From JAVDCA01 sp035293985 (GTDB taxonomy: Bacteria; Pseudomonadota; Alphaproteobacteria; Rhizobiales; Xanthobacteraceae): a DNA stretch of 61,371 nt. Of the stretch, positions 52,098 through 61,182 are shown piece after piece. The stretch's first letter is position 1; each line of letters starts with the position of its first letter. The position numbers and the translations under genes were made by a program. The notes under the pieces were generated by a model, which saw nothing but the letters and a program-made list of their open reading frames with translations, was not told the DNA's origin and ran no database searches. The stretch is taken from positions 1 through 61,371 of the forward strand of contig DATGLS010000011.1 in assembly GCA_035293985.1 (NCBI GenBank). Reading direction: 5' to 3'.

Positions 52098-52730
52098 TCA
52101 GCGCGAGCTCTTCCGCGCCCGCTCGACGATCTCGATTGCGGCCGCAACCGCCTGCTCGATGTCGAGGCGGGTGGTGTCGAGCTCGTGCGCATCGTCCGCC
52201 TTCCTGAGCGGCGCGACCGCGCGACCGGTGTCGCGCGCGTCGCGGCGCAGGATGTCGGCGAGGATGTCGGGCTCGTCCACCCTGTTGCCGGCGGCGCGGA
52301 ATTCGCGCGTGCGCCGCTGCGCGCGCACCTGCGGTGTCGCGGTGACGAAAATCTTCACGTCCGCGTCGGGACAGATGACGGTGCCGATGTCGCGCCCGTC
52401 GAGCACGGCGCCGGGCGGCGTTGCGGCGAATGCCTGCTGGAAGTCGACCAGCGCGGCGCGCACCGCCGCAATCGCGGAGACGACCGAGGCCGCCTCGCCG
52501 ACCGCCTGGGATTTGAGCGCGGCCTCGTCGAAGGTCGCTGGATCGAGAGACCTCGCCGCGGCGGCGGCCCGCGACGCGTCATCCGGCGGAACGCCCGCAT
52601 CGAGCATCGCCTTGGCGACCGCACGATAGAGCAGCCCCGTATCGAGATGGCGCAGCCCGTAATGGGCCGCGAGCCGCTTGCCGATCGTGCCCTTGCCGGA
52701 CGCCGCCGGGCCGTCGATGGCGATGATCAT
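52098..52730 (-). CDS. cmk: Cytidylate kinase
   Basis: Phosphorylates (d)CMP to (d)CDP. The 210-residue protein begins MIIAIDGPAASGKGTIGKRL (P-loop), has the LDTGLLYRAVA motif, LDGRDIGTVICPDADVKIF, and the lid Arg cluster RAQRRTREF. Start at ATG 52730 with AGGGGAAGG upstream; a GTG two codons earlier is possible. Ordered aroA-cmk-rpsA as usual. Confidence 0.94.
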   Translation of the reverse strand: MIIAIDGPAASGKGTIGKRLAAHYGLRHLDTGLLYRAVAKAMLDAGVPPDDASRAAAAARSLDPATFDEAALKSQAVGEAASVVSAIAAVRAALVDFQQAFAATPPGAVLDGRDIGTVICPDADVKIFVTATPQVRAQRRTREFRAAGNRVDEPDILADILRRDARDTGRAVAPLRKADDAHELDTTRLDIEQAVAAAIEIVERARKSSR

Positions 52731-52896
52731 CTTCACCTTCCCCTGAAGGGGGCGGGTCGCGCGCCGCAGGCGCGCGGGGTCGGGTGACCGACGAAAGCGA
52801 GGAGTACGTCGCCGCGTGGGTCAGCCCCACCCGATCGCGCTTTGCGCGATCGACCTCCCCGCTGCAGGAGGAGGTGAAGCGCCCTCGTCGTTTCCA

Positions 52897-54246
52897 TCAT
52901 GAAAAATCCGCGCCCAGCCCGCGCATCAAATCGGCGAAGCCCGGGAAGCTCGTGGCGATGAAGGCGGCGTCGTCGGCCGTCACGGGTCGGCGGGCGCCGA
53001 GGCCCATGACGAGGGCCGCCATGGCGATGCGGTGATCCATATGGGTGGCGACCACCCCGCCGCCCGGCACCTCGCCCTTGCCGTGCACGATCAGGTCCTC
53101 GCCGTCGATCTCGACTGAAACACCGTTCGCGCGCAGCATGTCGGCAGTGGCGGCGAGGCGGTCGGATTCCTTGACGCGCAGCTCCTTCACGCCGCGCATG
53201 ATGGTCGTGCCCTGCGCGTAGGCGGCCGCGACCGCGAGCACCGGATACTCGTCGATCATCGACGGCGCGCGCGGCGCCGGCACCTCGACCCCGCGCAGCT
53301 CGGAGCCGCGCACGCGCAGATCGGCCATCGGCTCGCCGGCGTCGGTGCCCACGTCGAGCGTCGCGATATCGGCGCCCATCTCGCGCAACGTCGTGAGCAG
53401 CCCGGTGCGCAGCGGATTGGTCATCACCCCGGTGAGGATCACGTCCGAGCCCGGCGCGATCAGCGCGGCCACCATCGGGAAGGCGGCGGAGGACGGATCG
53501 GCCGGCACCGTGATGGGCGCACCGGCGAGCTCGGGCTGGCCACGCAACGTGATCCGGCGACCATGCGATCCTTCGGGATCGGAGCGCAGGTCGGCGCCGA
53601 AGTGGCGCAGCATCAGCTCGGTGTGGTCGCGGCTCGCCTCACTCTCGATCACGGTGGTCGCGCCCGAGGCGGCGAGGCCGGCGAGCAGCACCGCCGACTT
53701 GATCTGCGCCGAGGGCACCGGCGTGCGATAGACGATCGGGATCGGGTCGCGCGCGCCGGCCAGCGTCAGCGGCAGCCGCACGCCCTCGGCGGAGGCGATC
53801 GTCCGCGCGCCCATCTGCACCACCGGATCGAGAATGCGCGCCATCGGCCGCTTGCGCAGCGAGGCATCCCCGTCGAAGGTCGCCGTTATGGGGCAGCCGG
53901 CGGCCGCGCCCATGACGAGGCGGCAACCGGTGCCCGAATTGCCGAAGTCGAGCGTCGCGTCGGGCGCGCGAAAGCCGCCGACGCCGACACCATCGACCTC
54001 CCACGCCCCCTCGCCCACCCGCGCGACCCGCGCGCCGAGCGCCGCCATGGCCTTGCTGGTATTGATGACGTCCTCGCCCTCGAGCAGGCCGGTGATGCAG
54101 GTGCGGCCGACCGCGAGCGCGCCGAGGATCAGGGCGCGGTGCGAGATCGACTTGTCGCCGGCCACGCGCACGGCACCTTTAAGGGCGCCATTGCGGCGGG
54201 CGGTCAGCGGAGAAGCGGCGGCGTGCGCGGCCACGGATGCGGCCAT
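52897..54246 (-). CDS. aroA: 3-phosphoshikimate 1-carboxyvinyltransferase (EPSP synthase), class II
   Basis: Shikimate pathway enzyme joining PEP and shikimate-3-phosphate. The 449-residue protein is of the class II type known from Agrobacterium CP4: GDKSISHRALILGAL, GLLEGEDVINTSKAM, RAPSMIDEYPVLAVAAA, ELRVKESDRL, and THMDHRIAMA. In the loop FGNSGTGCRL the residue at the CP4 Ala100 position is Gly (Gly105), the ordinary residue in glyphosate-sensitive enzymes. Confidence 0.95.
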   Translation of the reverse strand: MAASVAAHAAASPLTARRNGALKGAVRVAGDKSISHRALILGALAVGRTCITGLLEGEDVINTSKAMAALGARVARVGEGAWEVDGVGVGGFRAPDATLDFGNSGTGCRLVMGAAAGCPITATFDGDASLRKRPMARILDPVVQMGARTIASAEGVRLPLTLAGARDPIPIVYRTPVPSAQIKSAVLLAGLAASGATTVIESEASRDHTELMLRHFGADLRSDPEGSHGRRITLRGQPELAGAPITVPADPSSAAFPMVAALIAPGSDVILTGVMTNPLRTGLLTTLREMGADIATLDVGTDAGEPMADLRVRGSELRGVEVPAPRAPSMIDEYPVLAVAAAYAQGTTIMRGVKELRVKESDRLAATADMLRANGVSVEIDGEDLIVHGKGEVPGGGVVATHMDHRIAMAALVMGLGARRPVTADDAAFIATSFPGFADLMRGLGADFS

Positions 54247-54444
54247 GGATCAATCCTGGATCAGTCTTTGATCAGCCCTGCGCGAAAAAAGCGTGCCGTC
54301 CTAGCACGATAGGGCGCACGAGGTCACGTTTTCGAGGGTCCGGAACTTTTCCCGAGCGGCGCGCATGCACCATTGACAGGGCCTTCTCAAGTCGCCAAGT
54401 GGATGGCTTGCTTTTTCAACCCGGTCTCCAAGGAATACTGAACG

Positions 54445-54846
54445 GTGGCAAAGCCAGAGCTCGGTACGAAGCGCCTCTGCGCCGGTTGCGGCGCGAAGTT
54501 CTACGACCTGAACAAGGACCCGATCGTCTGCCCGAAGTGCGGCACGGTCTACGAGATCGCCGTGGTGGCGCCGCGCGGCCGGCCGGACGCGGCGGCGCGC
54601 GCCGCCGCGCCGGTGCCGGAGCCTGAGGCGCCGGAGCCGCAGGAGGCCGAGTTCGTCTCCCTCGAGGAGGCGGACGCCGAAGCCGAGGGCGCGAAGAAGC
54701 CGGCCGCCGAGGGCGGCGAGGACGTCGAGATCGAAGAGGTCGAGGGCGACGACGACGATTCGACCTTCATCGAGGAGACCGAGGAAGAGGACACCGATGT
54801 CACCGAGATCATCGGCGGCGACATCGAGGACGAGGAGGAGACTTGA
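54445..54846 (+). CDS. FYDLN acid-domain (TIGR02300) zinc-ribbon protein
   Basis: A 133-residue protein beginning with a zinc ribbon (LCAGCGAKFYDLNKDPIVCP, KCG; four Cys) with the FYDLN signature, followed by a very acidic, probably disordered tail (EDVEIEEVEGDDDD... to residue 133). Family function unknown; it is a marker of alphaproteobacteria, always near aroA. GTG start at 54445 with AAGGA upstream. Confidence 0.9.
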   Translation: MAKPELGTKRLCAGCGAKFYDLNKDPIVCPKCGTVYEIAVVAPRGRPDAAARAAAPVPEPEAPEPQEAEFVSLEEADAEAEGAKKPAAEGGEDVEIEEVEGDDDDSTFIEETEEEDTDVTEIIGGDIEDEEET

Positions 54847-54964
54847 GATTGCGCGCCGTGCTGATGTCATGGCGTGCCTGGAGCGACCCGAGCGCTCTGG
54901 CAAGTTCTCCGGGATTTAGCTAAACCGATTTCCGCGCGACGCCCCAATGTCGCGTGTACCAGGC

Positions 54965-55040
<76 letters not shown>

Positions 55041-55265
55041 GCCTTCGCCCCCCAAGAGGGGGTTACGGCTCGGCAAGCCAGCCACCCTGGCGACTCAAGA
55101 CCTACATGGCCTTCTCCGATCATCAGAAGGCCGCAGAATTCGAGCAATTATCTGAAATCCGCTTCGGGGCGCGCGTTCGCCAAAAAACGCCTGTAGCACG
55201 TCGCAATGCGGCTGCTGTATGAATAGGCGTCATTCAATGATCGTGAACCAGACCCTGAGCCCGAA

Positions 55266-56048
55266 ATGACTCGACGTACCGACGTCCGCAACCTCGTCGC
55301 CGCCGTTGTCGCCAATATCGAGGCAGGGCGCGCGGTGGAGAAGCCGTTCTTCCATCTCGAGTTCGACCGCGTTTTCCCCGACGATATCTATGGCGCGATG
55401 GTCGCCAACATGCCGAACGCGTCGGACTACCGGCCGCTGAAGGGGCGCAACAATGGCAACATCCGCGAGGACGGCTCATCGACGCGGGTGAAGATCGATC
55501 TCTTTCCCGAGTTCACGCGCCATCTGCCGGAGCCCAAGCGCACCACCTGGGACCTGGTCGGCCGTGCGCTCACCTCGGGCGAGGTGCAGGCGGCGTTCAT
55601 GCGACGGCTCGCGCCCGGCCTGACGCGGCGCTTCGGCGAGCACTATGGCGAGGTCGGCATGTATCCGATCCCGGTGCTGACCCGCGACATCCCGGGCTAT
55701 CGCATCACGCCGCACACCGATACGCAGTGGAAGGGCATCACGGTGCAGCTCTACCTGCCGCCCGACGACAACAACACGCATATCGGCACCATCTTCCACG
55801 ACCGCCTCGCCGATGGCTCGCTGCCCAAGGCGACGCAGATGAAGTTCGCACGCAATTCCGGCTATGCGTTCGCGGTGGGCGACAACACGTGGCACTCGGC
55901 CGATCCGGTCGGCAACGAGGTCGCCACGCGCGACAGCATCCTGCTCACCTATTTCGTCGACTCCGGCCTGCTGCGCTTCCTGCGCAACCGGGCCAAGCGG
56001 GTGGGCAACCTGGTGGGCAACGAGGTCAAGCACCTCATTCGCTATTGA
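55266..56048 (+). CDS. 2-oxoglutarate/Fe(II)-dependent oxygenase superfamily protein
   Basis: A 260-residue protein with a double-stranded beta-helix fold inferred from the facial triad: His150 and Asp152 in RITPHTDTQWKG, and a distal His in GDNTWHSADPVGNEV with Arg following (RDSILLTYF) to bind 2-oxoglutarate. Similar sequences occur beside glycosyltransferase or methyltransferase genes, but here none is adjacent. Substrate unknown. Confidence 0.75.
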   Translation: MTRRTDVRNLVAAVVANIEAGRAVEKPFFHLEFDRVFPDDIYGAMVANMPNASDYRPLKGRNNGNIREDGSSTRVKIDLFPEFTRHLPEPKRTTWDLVGRALTSGEVQAAFMRRLAPGLTRRFGEHYGEVGMYPIPVLTRDIPGYRITPHTDTQWKGITVQLYLPPDDNNTHIGTIFHDRLADGSLPKATQMKFARNSGYAFAVGDNTWHSADPVGNEVATRDSILLTYFVDSGLLRFLRNRAKRVGNLVGNEVKHLIRY

Positions 56049-56078
56049 AGATCCGACGCCACATCACTCTCAAAGACC

Positions 56079-56216
56079 GTCACCCTGAGGAGCCGCGCGC
56101 AGCGCGACGTCTCGAAGGGCGACGGCCCGGATGATGCCGCTTGCTCGCTTGCGGCACCACCTCGACCAATCATCCTTCGAGGGCTGCGTAAGAGCGCGCC
56201 CGCCTCAGGACGACGG
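56079..56216. repeat. Dispersed palindromic repeat (CCCTGAGGAG...CTCGAAGG type)
   Basis: CCGTCACCCTGAGGAGCCGC, GCGACGTCTCGAAGGG on the left is mirrored by CATCCTTCGAGGGCTGCG and CGCCTCAGGACGACGG on the right, with a 40-base centre. It is a well-known intergenic element of Bradyrhizobium-type genomes. It immediately precedes the UgpB-like gene, and an upstream extension of that reading frame would translate it. Confidence 0.8.
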
Positions 56217-56304
56217 GTTTGGTTTGGTGGGCGCGGCGCGAGCCCTTGCGCTTTTGGCGATGTTGACTGCATTCTTGGCTCGTCGACGCGTTGCGGGGGT
56301 GCCG

Positions 56305-57615
56305 GTGCGTCTCAAGATTTTCGCGCTGATTTCTTGCTTTTCCGCGCTGCTTGCGGCGGCGCCGGCGGCCGCGACCGACATCGCGCTGTGGCACGCCATG
56401 CCGGGCGAGCTCGGCGTTCGCATCGAGAAGCTCGCCAAGGACTTCAATGCCTCCCAGCACGACTACCGCGTCGTGCCGACCTTCAAGGGCCTCTACACCG
56501 AGACCATGCTGGCGGCGCTGTTCGCCATGCGGGCGCACCAGCATCCAGCGATCGTGCAGGTGGCCGAGGTCGGCACCGCCTCGATGATGGCGGCGAAGAA
56601 CGCCGTCGTCCCGGTCGCGACGCTGATGCGCGACCAGCACGAGGCGTTCGCGCCGGCGGATTTCCTGCCGGTGATCGCCGGCTACTATTCGGACACGGCC
56701 GGCAACCTGCTGTCGTTTCCGTTCAATGCCTCGACGCCGATCCTCTACTACAACAAGGACCAGTTCCGCTTTGCCGGCCTCGAGGCGGATACGCCGCCGG
56801 AAACCTGGCCGCAGCTTGCGGCCGCCGCCGAAAAGCTGCGCGCCGCCGGCTATCCGTGCGGCTTCACGACCCATTATCCGTCGTGGGTGAACGTCGAGAA
56901 CTTCCTCGCCCTGCATGGCCTCCCCGTCGCGACCAGCGCCAACGGCATGGCGGGCCTCGACGCGCGGCTGCTCATCGACAACCCGCTGATGGTGCGCCAT
57001 CTCGCGGCCCTGGCGGGCTGGCGGAAGACCGGCGCCTTTCAATACGCGGGGCGCACGACGCGCGGCGAGCAGATGTTCACGACCCACGAGTGCGGCATCT
57101 TCCTCGGCTCGTCGGCGAGCCGCGCCGATTTCCTGGCGCAGGCGAATTTCGAGATCGGCTACGGCCTGCTGCCCTACTATCCGGACGTCGCCGGCGCGCC
57201 GCGCAACTCGATCATCGGCGGCGGCAGCCTGTGGGCGCTGCGCGAGCGGCCGGACGCCGAGTACAAGGGCGTGGCGGAGTTCTTCGCCTTTCTGTCGCGG
57301 CCCGAGATACAGGCCGAGTGGCACCAAGCCACGGGCTACCTGCCGGCGACGCGCGCCGCCTACGAGCTCACGCGCAGCCATGGATTCTACGACAAGAACC
57401 CGGGCGCCGAGATCGCGATCAAGCAGATCACCCTCAACCCGCCGACCGCCGACACCAAAGGCCTGCGGCTCGGCTCCTACGTGACGGTGCGCGACATCAT
57501 CGAAGACGAGATGGAGCACGCCCTCGACGGCAAGAAGACGGCGGTGGATGCGCTCACGAGCGCGGTCGAGCGCGGCAACGCGGTGCTGGCGGACTTCGAG
57601 CGGACGAACAAGTAG
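56305..57615 (+). CDS. ugpB: sn-Glycerol-3-phosphate-binding protein UgpB-like
   Basis: A 436-residue periplasmic solute-binding protein. After a signal peptide (VRLKIFALISCFSALLAAAPAAA) the mature N-terminus reads LWHAMPGELGVRIEKLAKDF and QVAEVGTASMMAAKNAVVPV, closely matching UgpB. It would bind glycerol-3-phosphate or its diesters. The UgpAEC permease is not in this window, so the protein is orphaned or the operon lies elsewhere. GTG 56305 is preferred; GTG 56299 is also possible; earlier ATG codons lie in the repeat. Confidence 0.85.
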   Translation: MRLKIFALISCFSALLAAAPAAATDIALWHAMPGELGVRIEKLAKDFNASQHDYRVVPTFKGLYTETMLAALFAMRAHQHPAIVQVAEVGTASMMAAKNAVVPVATLMRDQHEAFAPADFLPVIAGYYSDTAGNLLSFPFNASTPILYYNKDQFRFAGLEADTPPETWPQLAAAAEKLRAAGYPCGFTTHYPSWVNVENFLALHGLPVATSANGMAGLDARLLIDNPLMVRHLAALAGWRKTGAFQYAGRTTRGEQMFTTHECGIFLGSSASRADFLAQANFEIGYGLLPYYPDVAGAPRNSIIGGGSLWALRERPDAEYKGVAEFFAFLSRPEIQAEWHQATGYLPATRAAYELTRSHGFYDKNPGAEIAIKQITLNPPTADTKGLRLGSYVTVRDIIEDEMEHALDGKKTAVDALTSAVERGNAVLADFERTNK

Positions 57616-57619
57616 GCGT

Positions 57620-58828
57620 TCAGCGCGGATGGCGCCTGGACGGCATCGCGGGCAGCATGAACGTCAGGAGCCCCAAGGCCGGCAACCAGGCGCAAAGCTT
57701 GAACGTCGCCGTGATGCCGATGTGGTCGGCCAGCAACCCGATGGCGGCGGCCGCGAGCCCGCCGAGGCCGAACGCCAAGCCATAGAACAGGCCGCCGACC
57801 AGGCCGATGCGATGCGGCACGAGATCGATCGCATAGATGAGAATGGCGGGGAACGCGCTGGCCAGGACCAAGCTGATGATGACGCTGAGCACACCGGTCC
57901 AGAAGAGGCCGACATAGGGCAGCAGCAGCGTGAACGGCAGGCATCCGAGGATCGATATCCAGATGACGCGATAGCGGCCGATCCGATCGCCGACGACGCC
58001 GCCGATGAATGCCCCGGCGGCGCCGACCGCCAGATAGAGGAACAACATGAGCTGCGAGACCTGCACGGTCACGCCGAAACGCTCGATCAGGTAAAAGGTG
58101 TAGTACGATGTGAACGCCGCGTTGTAGGCGTTCTTCGACAGCAACAGGACGATCAGGACCGTCATCGCCAACAGCATCGGCTTGCCCGGCAGAACCGGCG
58201 CGGCGGTCTCGGCCCGGATCTTCTCCGCGGCGGCCATCTGCGAGCGGCGCATTTCGGAATAGCGTCCGCCGGTCCATGCCATCAGCACCATGGCGGCGAG
58301 CGCCACGAATGCCATCCAGGCGATGCTCGCCTGGCCGTGCGGGACCACGACCATCGCGGCGAGCAGCGGCCCGGCCGCGAACCCCACATACCCGCCGATC
58401 TGGAAAACCCCTTGAGCGAATCCGTGCCGCCCGGCTGCCGCATGGCGCGCCATGCGGGTCGCTTCGGGGTGAAATACGGCCGAGCCAAGCCCGATCATCG
58501 CGACCGCGACGAGCACCATGGCGTAGTTGCCGGCGAAGGCAAGCCCGAACAGGCCCGCCAAGGTCGAGCCCATGCCGACCACCATCGCGTAGGGCCACGG
58601 CTTGTGATCGGTGACGAGCCCGAGGATCGGCTGCAGCAGCGACGAGGTCACTTGAAATGCGAGGGTGATCATCCCGACCTGGGCGAAATCCAGCACGTAC
58701 CCCGCCTTGAGAAGCGGATACATGGCGGGAATCATCGATGCGATCAGATCGTTGAGCGCATGCGCGCCGCTCAGCCCGAGCAGGATGGGCAAGAGCGGGC
58801 GCCGCAAATCGGTGACGAGCGTGGCCAT
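57620..58828 (-). CDS. MFS exporter, fosmidomycin-resistance (Fsr) type
   Basis: A 402-residue, 12-helix major facilitator protein. The sequence AHALNDLIASMIPAMYPLL, GLVTDHKPWPYAMVVGMGST, and GSAVFHPEATRMARHAAAGRHG are typical of the Fsr/RosA branch. Probably a drug or metabolite exporter. ATG 58828 (AAGG upstream) preferred to the frame start at 58879. Tail to tail with ugpB at 5 bases. Confidence 0.83.
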   Translation of the reverse strand: MATLVTDLRRPLLPILLGLSGAHALNDLIASMIPAMYPLLKAGYVLDFAQVGMITLAFQVTSSLLQPILGLVTDHKPWPYAMVVGMGSTLAGLFGLAFAGNYAMVLVAVAMIGLGSAVFHPEATRMARHAAAGRHGFAQGVFQIGGYVGFAAGPLLAAMVVVPHGQASIAWMAFVALAAMVLMAWTGGRYSEMRRSQMAAAEKIRAETAAPVLPGKPMLLAMTVLIVLLLSKNAYNAAFTSYYTFYLIERFGVTVQVSQLMLFLYLAVGAAGAFIGGVVGDRIGRYRVIWISILGCLPFTLLLPYVGLFWTGVLSVIISLVLASAFPAILIYAIDLVPHRIGLVGGLFYGLAFGLGGLAAAAIGLLADHIGITATFKLCAWLPALGLLTFMLPAMPSRRHPR

Positions 58829-58921
58829 GCCCGAGCCTTGGACGGCGCGGCCGGTCGCGTCAACCGGCAATGGGCGCATGACTGCCGCGCGAGAGTTCGA
58901 GCGGACGAATTGAATTGATCC

Positions 58922-59021
58922 GCGTCATTGCGAGCGAAGCGAGACGATCTCTCTTCACTCGCGCATGCATCTGTCGATCGAGATCGCTTCGGCGGGCTGC
59001 GCCCGCCGCGCAATGACGGCG
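58922..59021. repeat. Dispersed palindromic repeat (GCGTCATTGCGAGCGAAGCG type)
   Basis: GCGTCATTGCGAGCGAAGCG, AGACGATCT on the left and AGATCGCTTCGGCGGGC, CCGCGCAATGACGGC on the right form a long imperfect palindrome. Another widespread intergenic repeat in this order. It lies in the gap between the MFS and enolase-superfamily genes. Confidence 0.8.
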
Positions 59022-59023
59022 AA

Positions 59024-60127
59024 CTACATTCTGTACTTCTCGACCGCCTTCGCGTTCCAGCTCAGTCCATTGCCGGGCCGCTCGGGCAGAATGGCGAAGC
59101 CGCCTTCGACCCGCAGCGGCTCCTCGAGGATCGCTTCCGCCCAATCGACCCATTCGAGCCAGTGGCGCGTCGGCGTCGCGGCGAGCAAGTGCGCGCTCAC
59201 CTCGGGAAAGAGATGCGACGACGTCTCGATGCGGTGTGCGGCCGCGAGCCCCGCGGCGCGCTGCCAGCCGGTGACGCCGCCGATGCGCTCGAGGTCGGGC
59301 ATCACGTAGTCGCAGGCGCCGGCCGCGATCGCGGCCGCCATGCTGTGCGGCTCGGAGAAGTTCTCGCCGATCTGGATCGGGACGTTCAGCTCGCGCGCGA
59401 GCCGCGCGCCGCCGGTGTAGTCGTCGTGGCGGATCGGCTCCTCGAGCCAGTACACGCCCTCCTGATCCAGCGCGCGACCGCGCGCCAGCGCCTCGGCGAC
59501 GGTGAGCGCCTGGTTGTAGTCGACCATGATGTGGGTGCCGGCGGGAACGCGCTGCCGCACCGCAGCGAGCGCCGCCAGATCCTCGCGCAACGTCGCGTAG
59601 CCGAGCCGCAGCTTCACAGCCGAGAAGCCACGCGCCAGCTTCTCGGCCTCGTCGGCGAGCTTGTCGGCCGGCATCAGGCCGAGGCCGCAACTGTTGTAGG
59701 CGGGGATCCGCGTCGCCTGCGCGCCGAGCAGTCGTGCGAGCGGCAGGCCGGCAGCCTGCGCGAGCGCGTCCCAGCAGGCGATGTCGAAGCCCGCGAGCGC
59801 CATGCGCACGATGCCCTGCACGCCGATCAGAGCGAAGCGTTTGGCGAGCTTCGCCCACAGGTCGACCGGCGCGACCGGATCGCCCTTGGTGACGGCGAGC
59901 ACCTCCTCGAGCATTTTCGCGATCGCGGGCGCGGCGGCCGGCAGGTAGCAGAAGAGATAGGCGCGGCCGGTGATGCCCTCCTCGGTCTCGAGGTCGACGA
60001 GCAGCAGCGGCGCCCGCGTGATGGTCGCCCGGCTGGTGCCGAGCGCATAGGTCATCGGCACCTCGACGCCGACCGCGCGCAGCGCGTGCACGGTGAGCGG
60101 GGCGACCGCTGCGGCAAGTTCCGTCAT
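59024..60127 (-). CDS. Mandelate racemase / muconate lactonizing enzyme family protein
   Basis: A 367-residue enolase-superfamily protein. The acid/base lysine lies in SAVKLRLGYA, the metal ligands in MVDYNQALT, WLEEPIRHDD and IGENFSEP, and a His in ETSSHLFPEVSAH, the arrangement of the mandelate-racemase subgroup. It probably racemises or dehydrates a hydroxyacid or sugar acid; substrate unknown. Starts at ATG 60127. The 215 bases upstream hold the heat-shock promoter of hsp20 on the other strand. Confidence 0.85.
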   Translation of the reverse strand: MTELAAAVAPLTVHALRAVGVEVPMTYALGTSRATITRAPLLLVDLETEEGITGRAYLFCYLPAAAPAIAKMLEEVLAVTKGDPVAPVDLWAKLAKRFALIGVQGIVRMALAGFDIACWDALAQAAGLPLARLLGAQATRIPAYNSCGLGLMPADKLADEAEKLARGFSAVKLRLGYATLREDLAALAAVRQRVPAGTHIMVDYNQALTVAEALARGRALDQEGVYWLEEPIRHDDYTGGARLARELNVPIQIGENFSEPHSMAAAIAAGACDYVMPDLERIGGVTGWQRAAGLAAAHRIETSSHLFPEVSAHLLAATPTRHWLEWVDWAEAILEEPLRVEGGFAILPERPGNGLSWNAKAVEKYRM

Positions 60128-60216
60128 GTCGGCAAATGTCCTCCTTGGCTGCCCTGGTTTCAGAAAGTCATGTCTTTACAGAGGCTTGAATGCAGAATCG
60201 CGGCCCGGACGGTGTT

Positions 60217-60244
60217 CTTGAACCCTTAACACGTGACCCCATAT
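60217..60244 (+). promoter_or_regulatory. RpoH (sigma-32)-type heat-shock promoter
   Basis: CTTGAA at 60217-60222 and CCCCATAT at 60237-60244, spaced by 14 bases, match the heat-shock sigma factor consensus. They are about 100 bases upstream of hsp20, giving a leader of about 90 bases. Confidence 0.7.
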
Positions 60245-60313
60245 TATGGCGTGCTGGACTCGGGAAGGCCGTTCATCGGACCCGGAACCGGCTGGGGTGC
60301 CACACGGGCCCCG

Positions 60314-60337
60314 CAAAGTCGCTACCACAGGACTTTG
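60314..60337 (+). promoter_or_regulatory. Candidate RNA thermometer hairpin before hsp20
   Basis: CAAAGTC (60314-60320) pairs perfectly with GACTTTG (60331-60337) around a 10-base loop. The ribosome site AGGA (60329-60332) is partly inside the stem and the start codon follows after 5 bases. Small heat-shock genes of rhizobia commonly have temperature-sensing leaders (ROSE). The canonical ROSE 3' motif is not obvious, so this is a candidate. Confidence 0.4.
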
Positions 60338-60342
60338 AGACC

Positions 60343-60771
60343 ATGTCGCGCGTTCCTTCGCTTTCCAGCCCGTTTCTGCTCGGTTTCGACGAGATCGAGC
60401 GCGCGCTCGACCGGGTCGCCAAGGCCGCCGACGGGTATCCGCCCTACAATATCGAGCGGGTCGCCCGCGAGAACGGCAAGCCGGAGCGGCTGCGCATCAC
60501 CCTCGCGGTCGCGGGGTTCAACCGCGATCAACTCGACGTAAGCGTCGAGGAGAACCAGCTCCTCATTCGCGGCCGCCAGCAGGACGACAAGACCCGGCAA
60601 TACCTCCACCGTGGCATTGCGGCGCGCCAGTTCCAGCGCACCTTCGTGCTCGCGGACGGTATGGAGGTGCTGGCGGCGGACCTCAAGAACGGACTTTTGT
60701 CGATCGACCTCGCCCGACCGGAACCCGAGCGCGTTGTACGTACGATCGCCATCGCCGACCACAACGATTGA
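60343..60771 (+). CDS. Small heat-shock protein, Hsp20 family
   Basis: A 142-residue alpha-crystallin-type chaperone of the IbpA/HspH class. The core domain runs from about residue 35 to 125 (ERLRITLAVAGFNRDQLDVS, NQLLIRGRQ, QRTFVLADGMEV, LKNGLLSIDLARP), with a C-terminal tail. It binds unfolding proteins at high temperature. ATG 60343, after AGGA. Transcription from the sigma-32-type promoter is likely. Followed by DUF1150. Confidence 0.92.
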   Translation: MSRVPSLSSPFLLGFDEIERALDRVAKAADGYPPYNIERVARENGKPERLRITLAVAGFNRDQLDVSVEENQLLIRGRQQDDKTRQYLHRGIAARQFQRTFVLADGMEVLAADLKNGLLSIDLARPEPERVVRTIAIADHND

Positions 60772-60819
60772 ACCGCACAGGACTCGACACGGACAAAACG
60801 TAGAAAGGAGTCGAGGGCC

Positions 60820-61110
60820 ATGAAGACCATCGAGCAACAGATCGACCAGGAGATCGAGAGCCAGGCCGCCGCACCGGTGATCTCGCCGGAAGCGCTCGCC
60901 CAGCTCGGCGACGGGCAGATCGCGTACGTCAAGGCGATCCGCTCCGAGCAGGTGGCCAAGCTCTTTCCCCAGGCGCCGGACATCGCGCCCGGCACGCAGC
61001 TGTTCGCGCTGCACGCCGCAGACGGCACGCCGATCATGCTGACCGACACGCGCGAAGCCGCGGTCGCCAACGCCTGGAGCCACGAGCTCGAGACCGTCAG
61101 CGTGCACTGA
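60820..61110 (+). CDS. DUF1150 family protein
   Basis: A 96-residue protein matching DUF1150 (ALAQLGDGQIAYVKAIRSEQ, FALHAADGTPIMLTDTREAA, VANAW). Function unknown, but it commonly follows hsp20 in Hyphomicrobiales, 48 bases here, with AAGGAG before the ATG. Probably part of the same heat-shock transcript. Confidence 0.9.
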   Translation: MKTIEQQIDQEIESQAAAPVISPEALAQLGDGQIAYVKAIRSEQVAKLFPQAPDIAPGTQLFALHAADGTPIMLTDTREAAVANAWSHELETVSVH

Positions 61111-61150
61111 GCGCGTGCGACCTCCGTAATCTGCTCATCCGTGAGACGTG

Positions 61151-61182
61151 ATGCCCGCGCTCGTCGCGGGCATTGTCGTTTT
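61151..61182 (+). terminator. Rho-independent terminator after DUF1150
   Basis: ATGCCCGCG (61151-61159) pairs perfectly with CGCGGGCAT (61165-61173) around a 5-base loop and is followed by TGTCGTTTT. It lies 40 bases after the DUF1150 stop. Confidence 0.7.
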
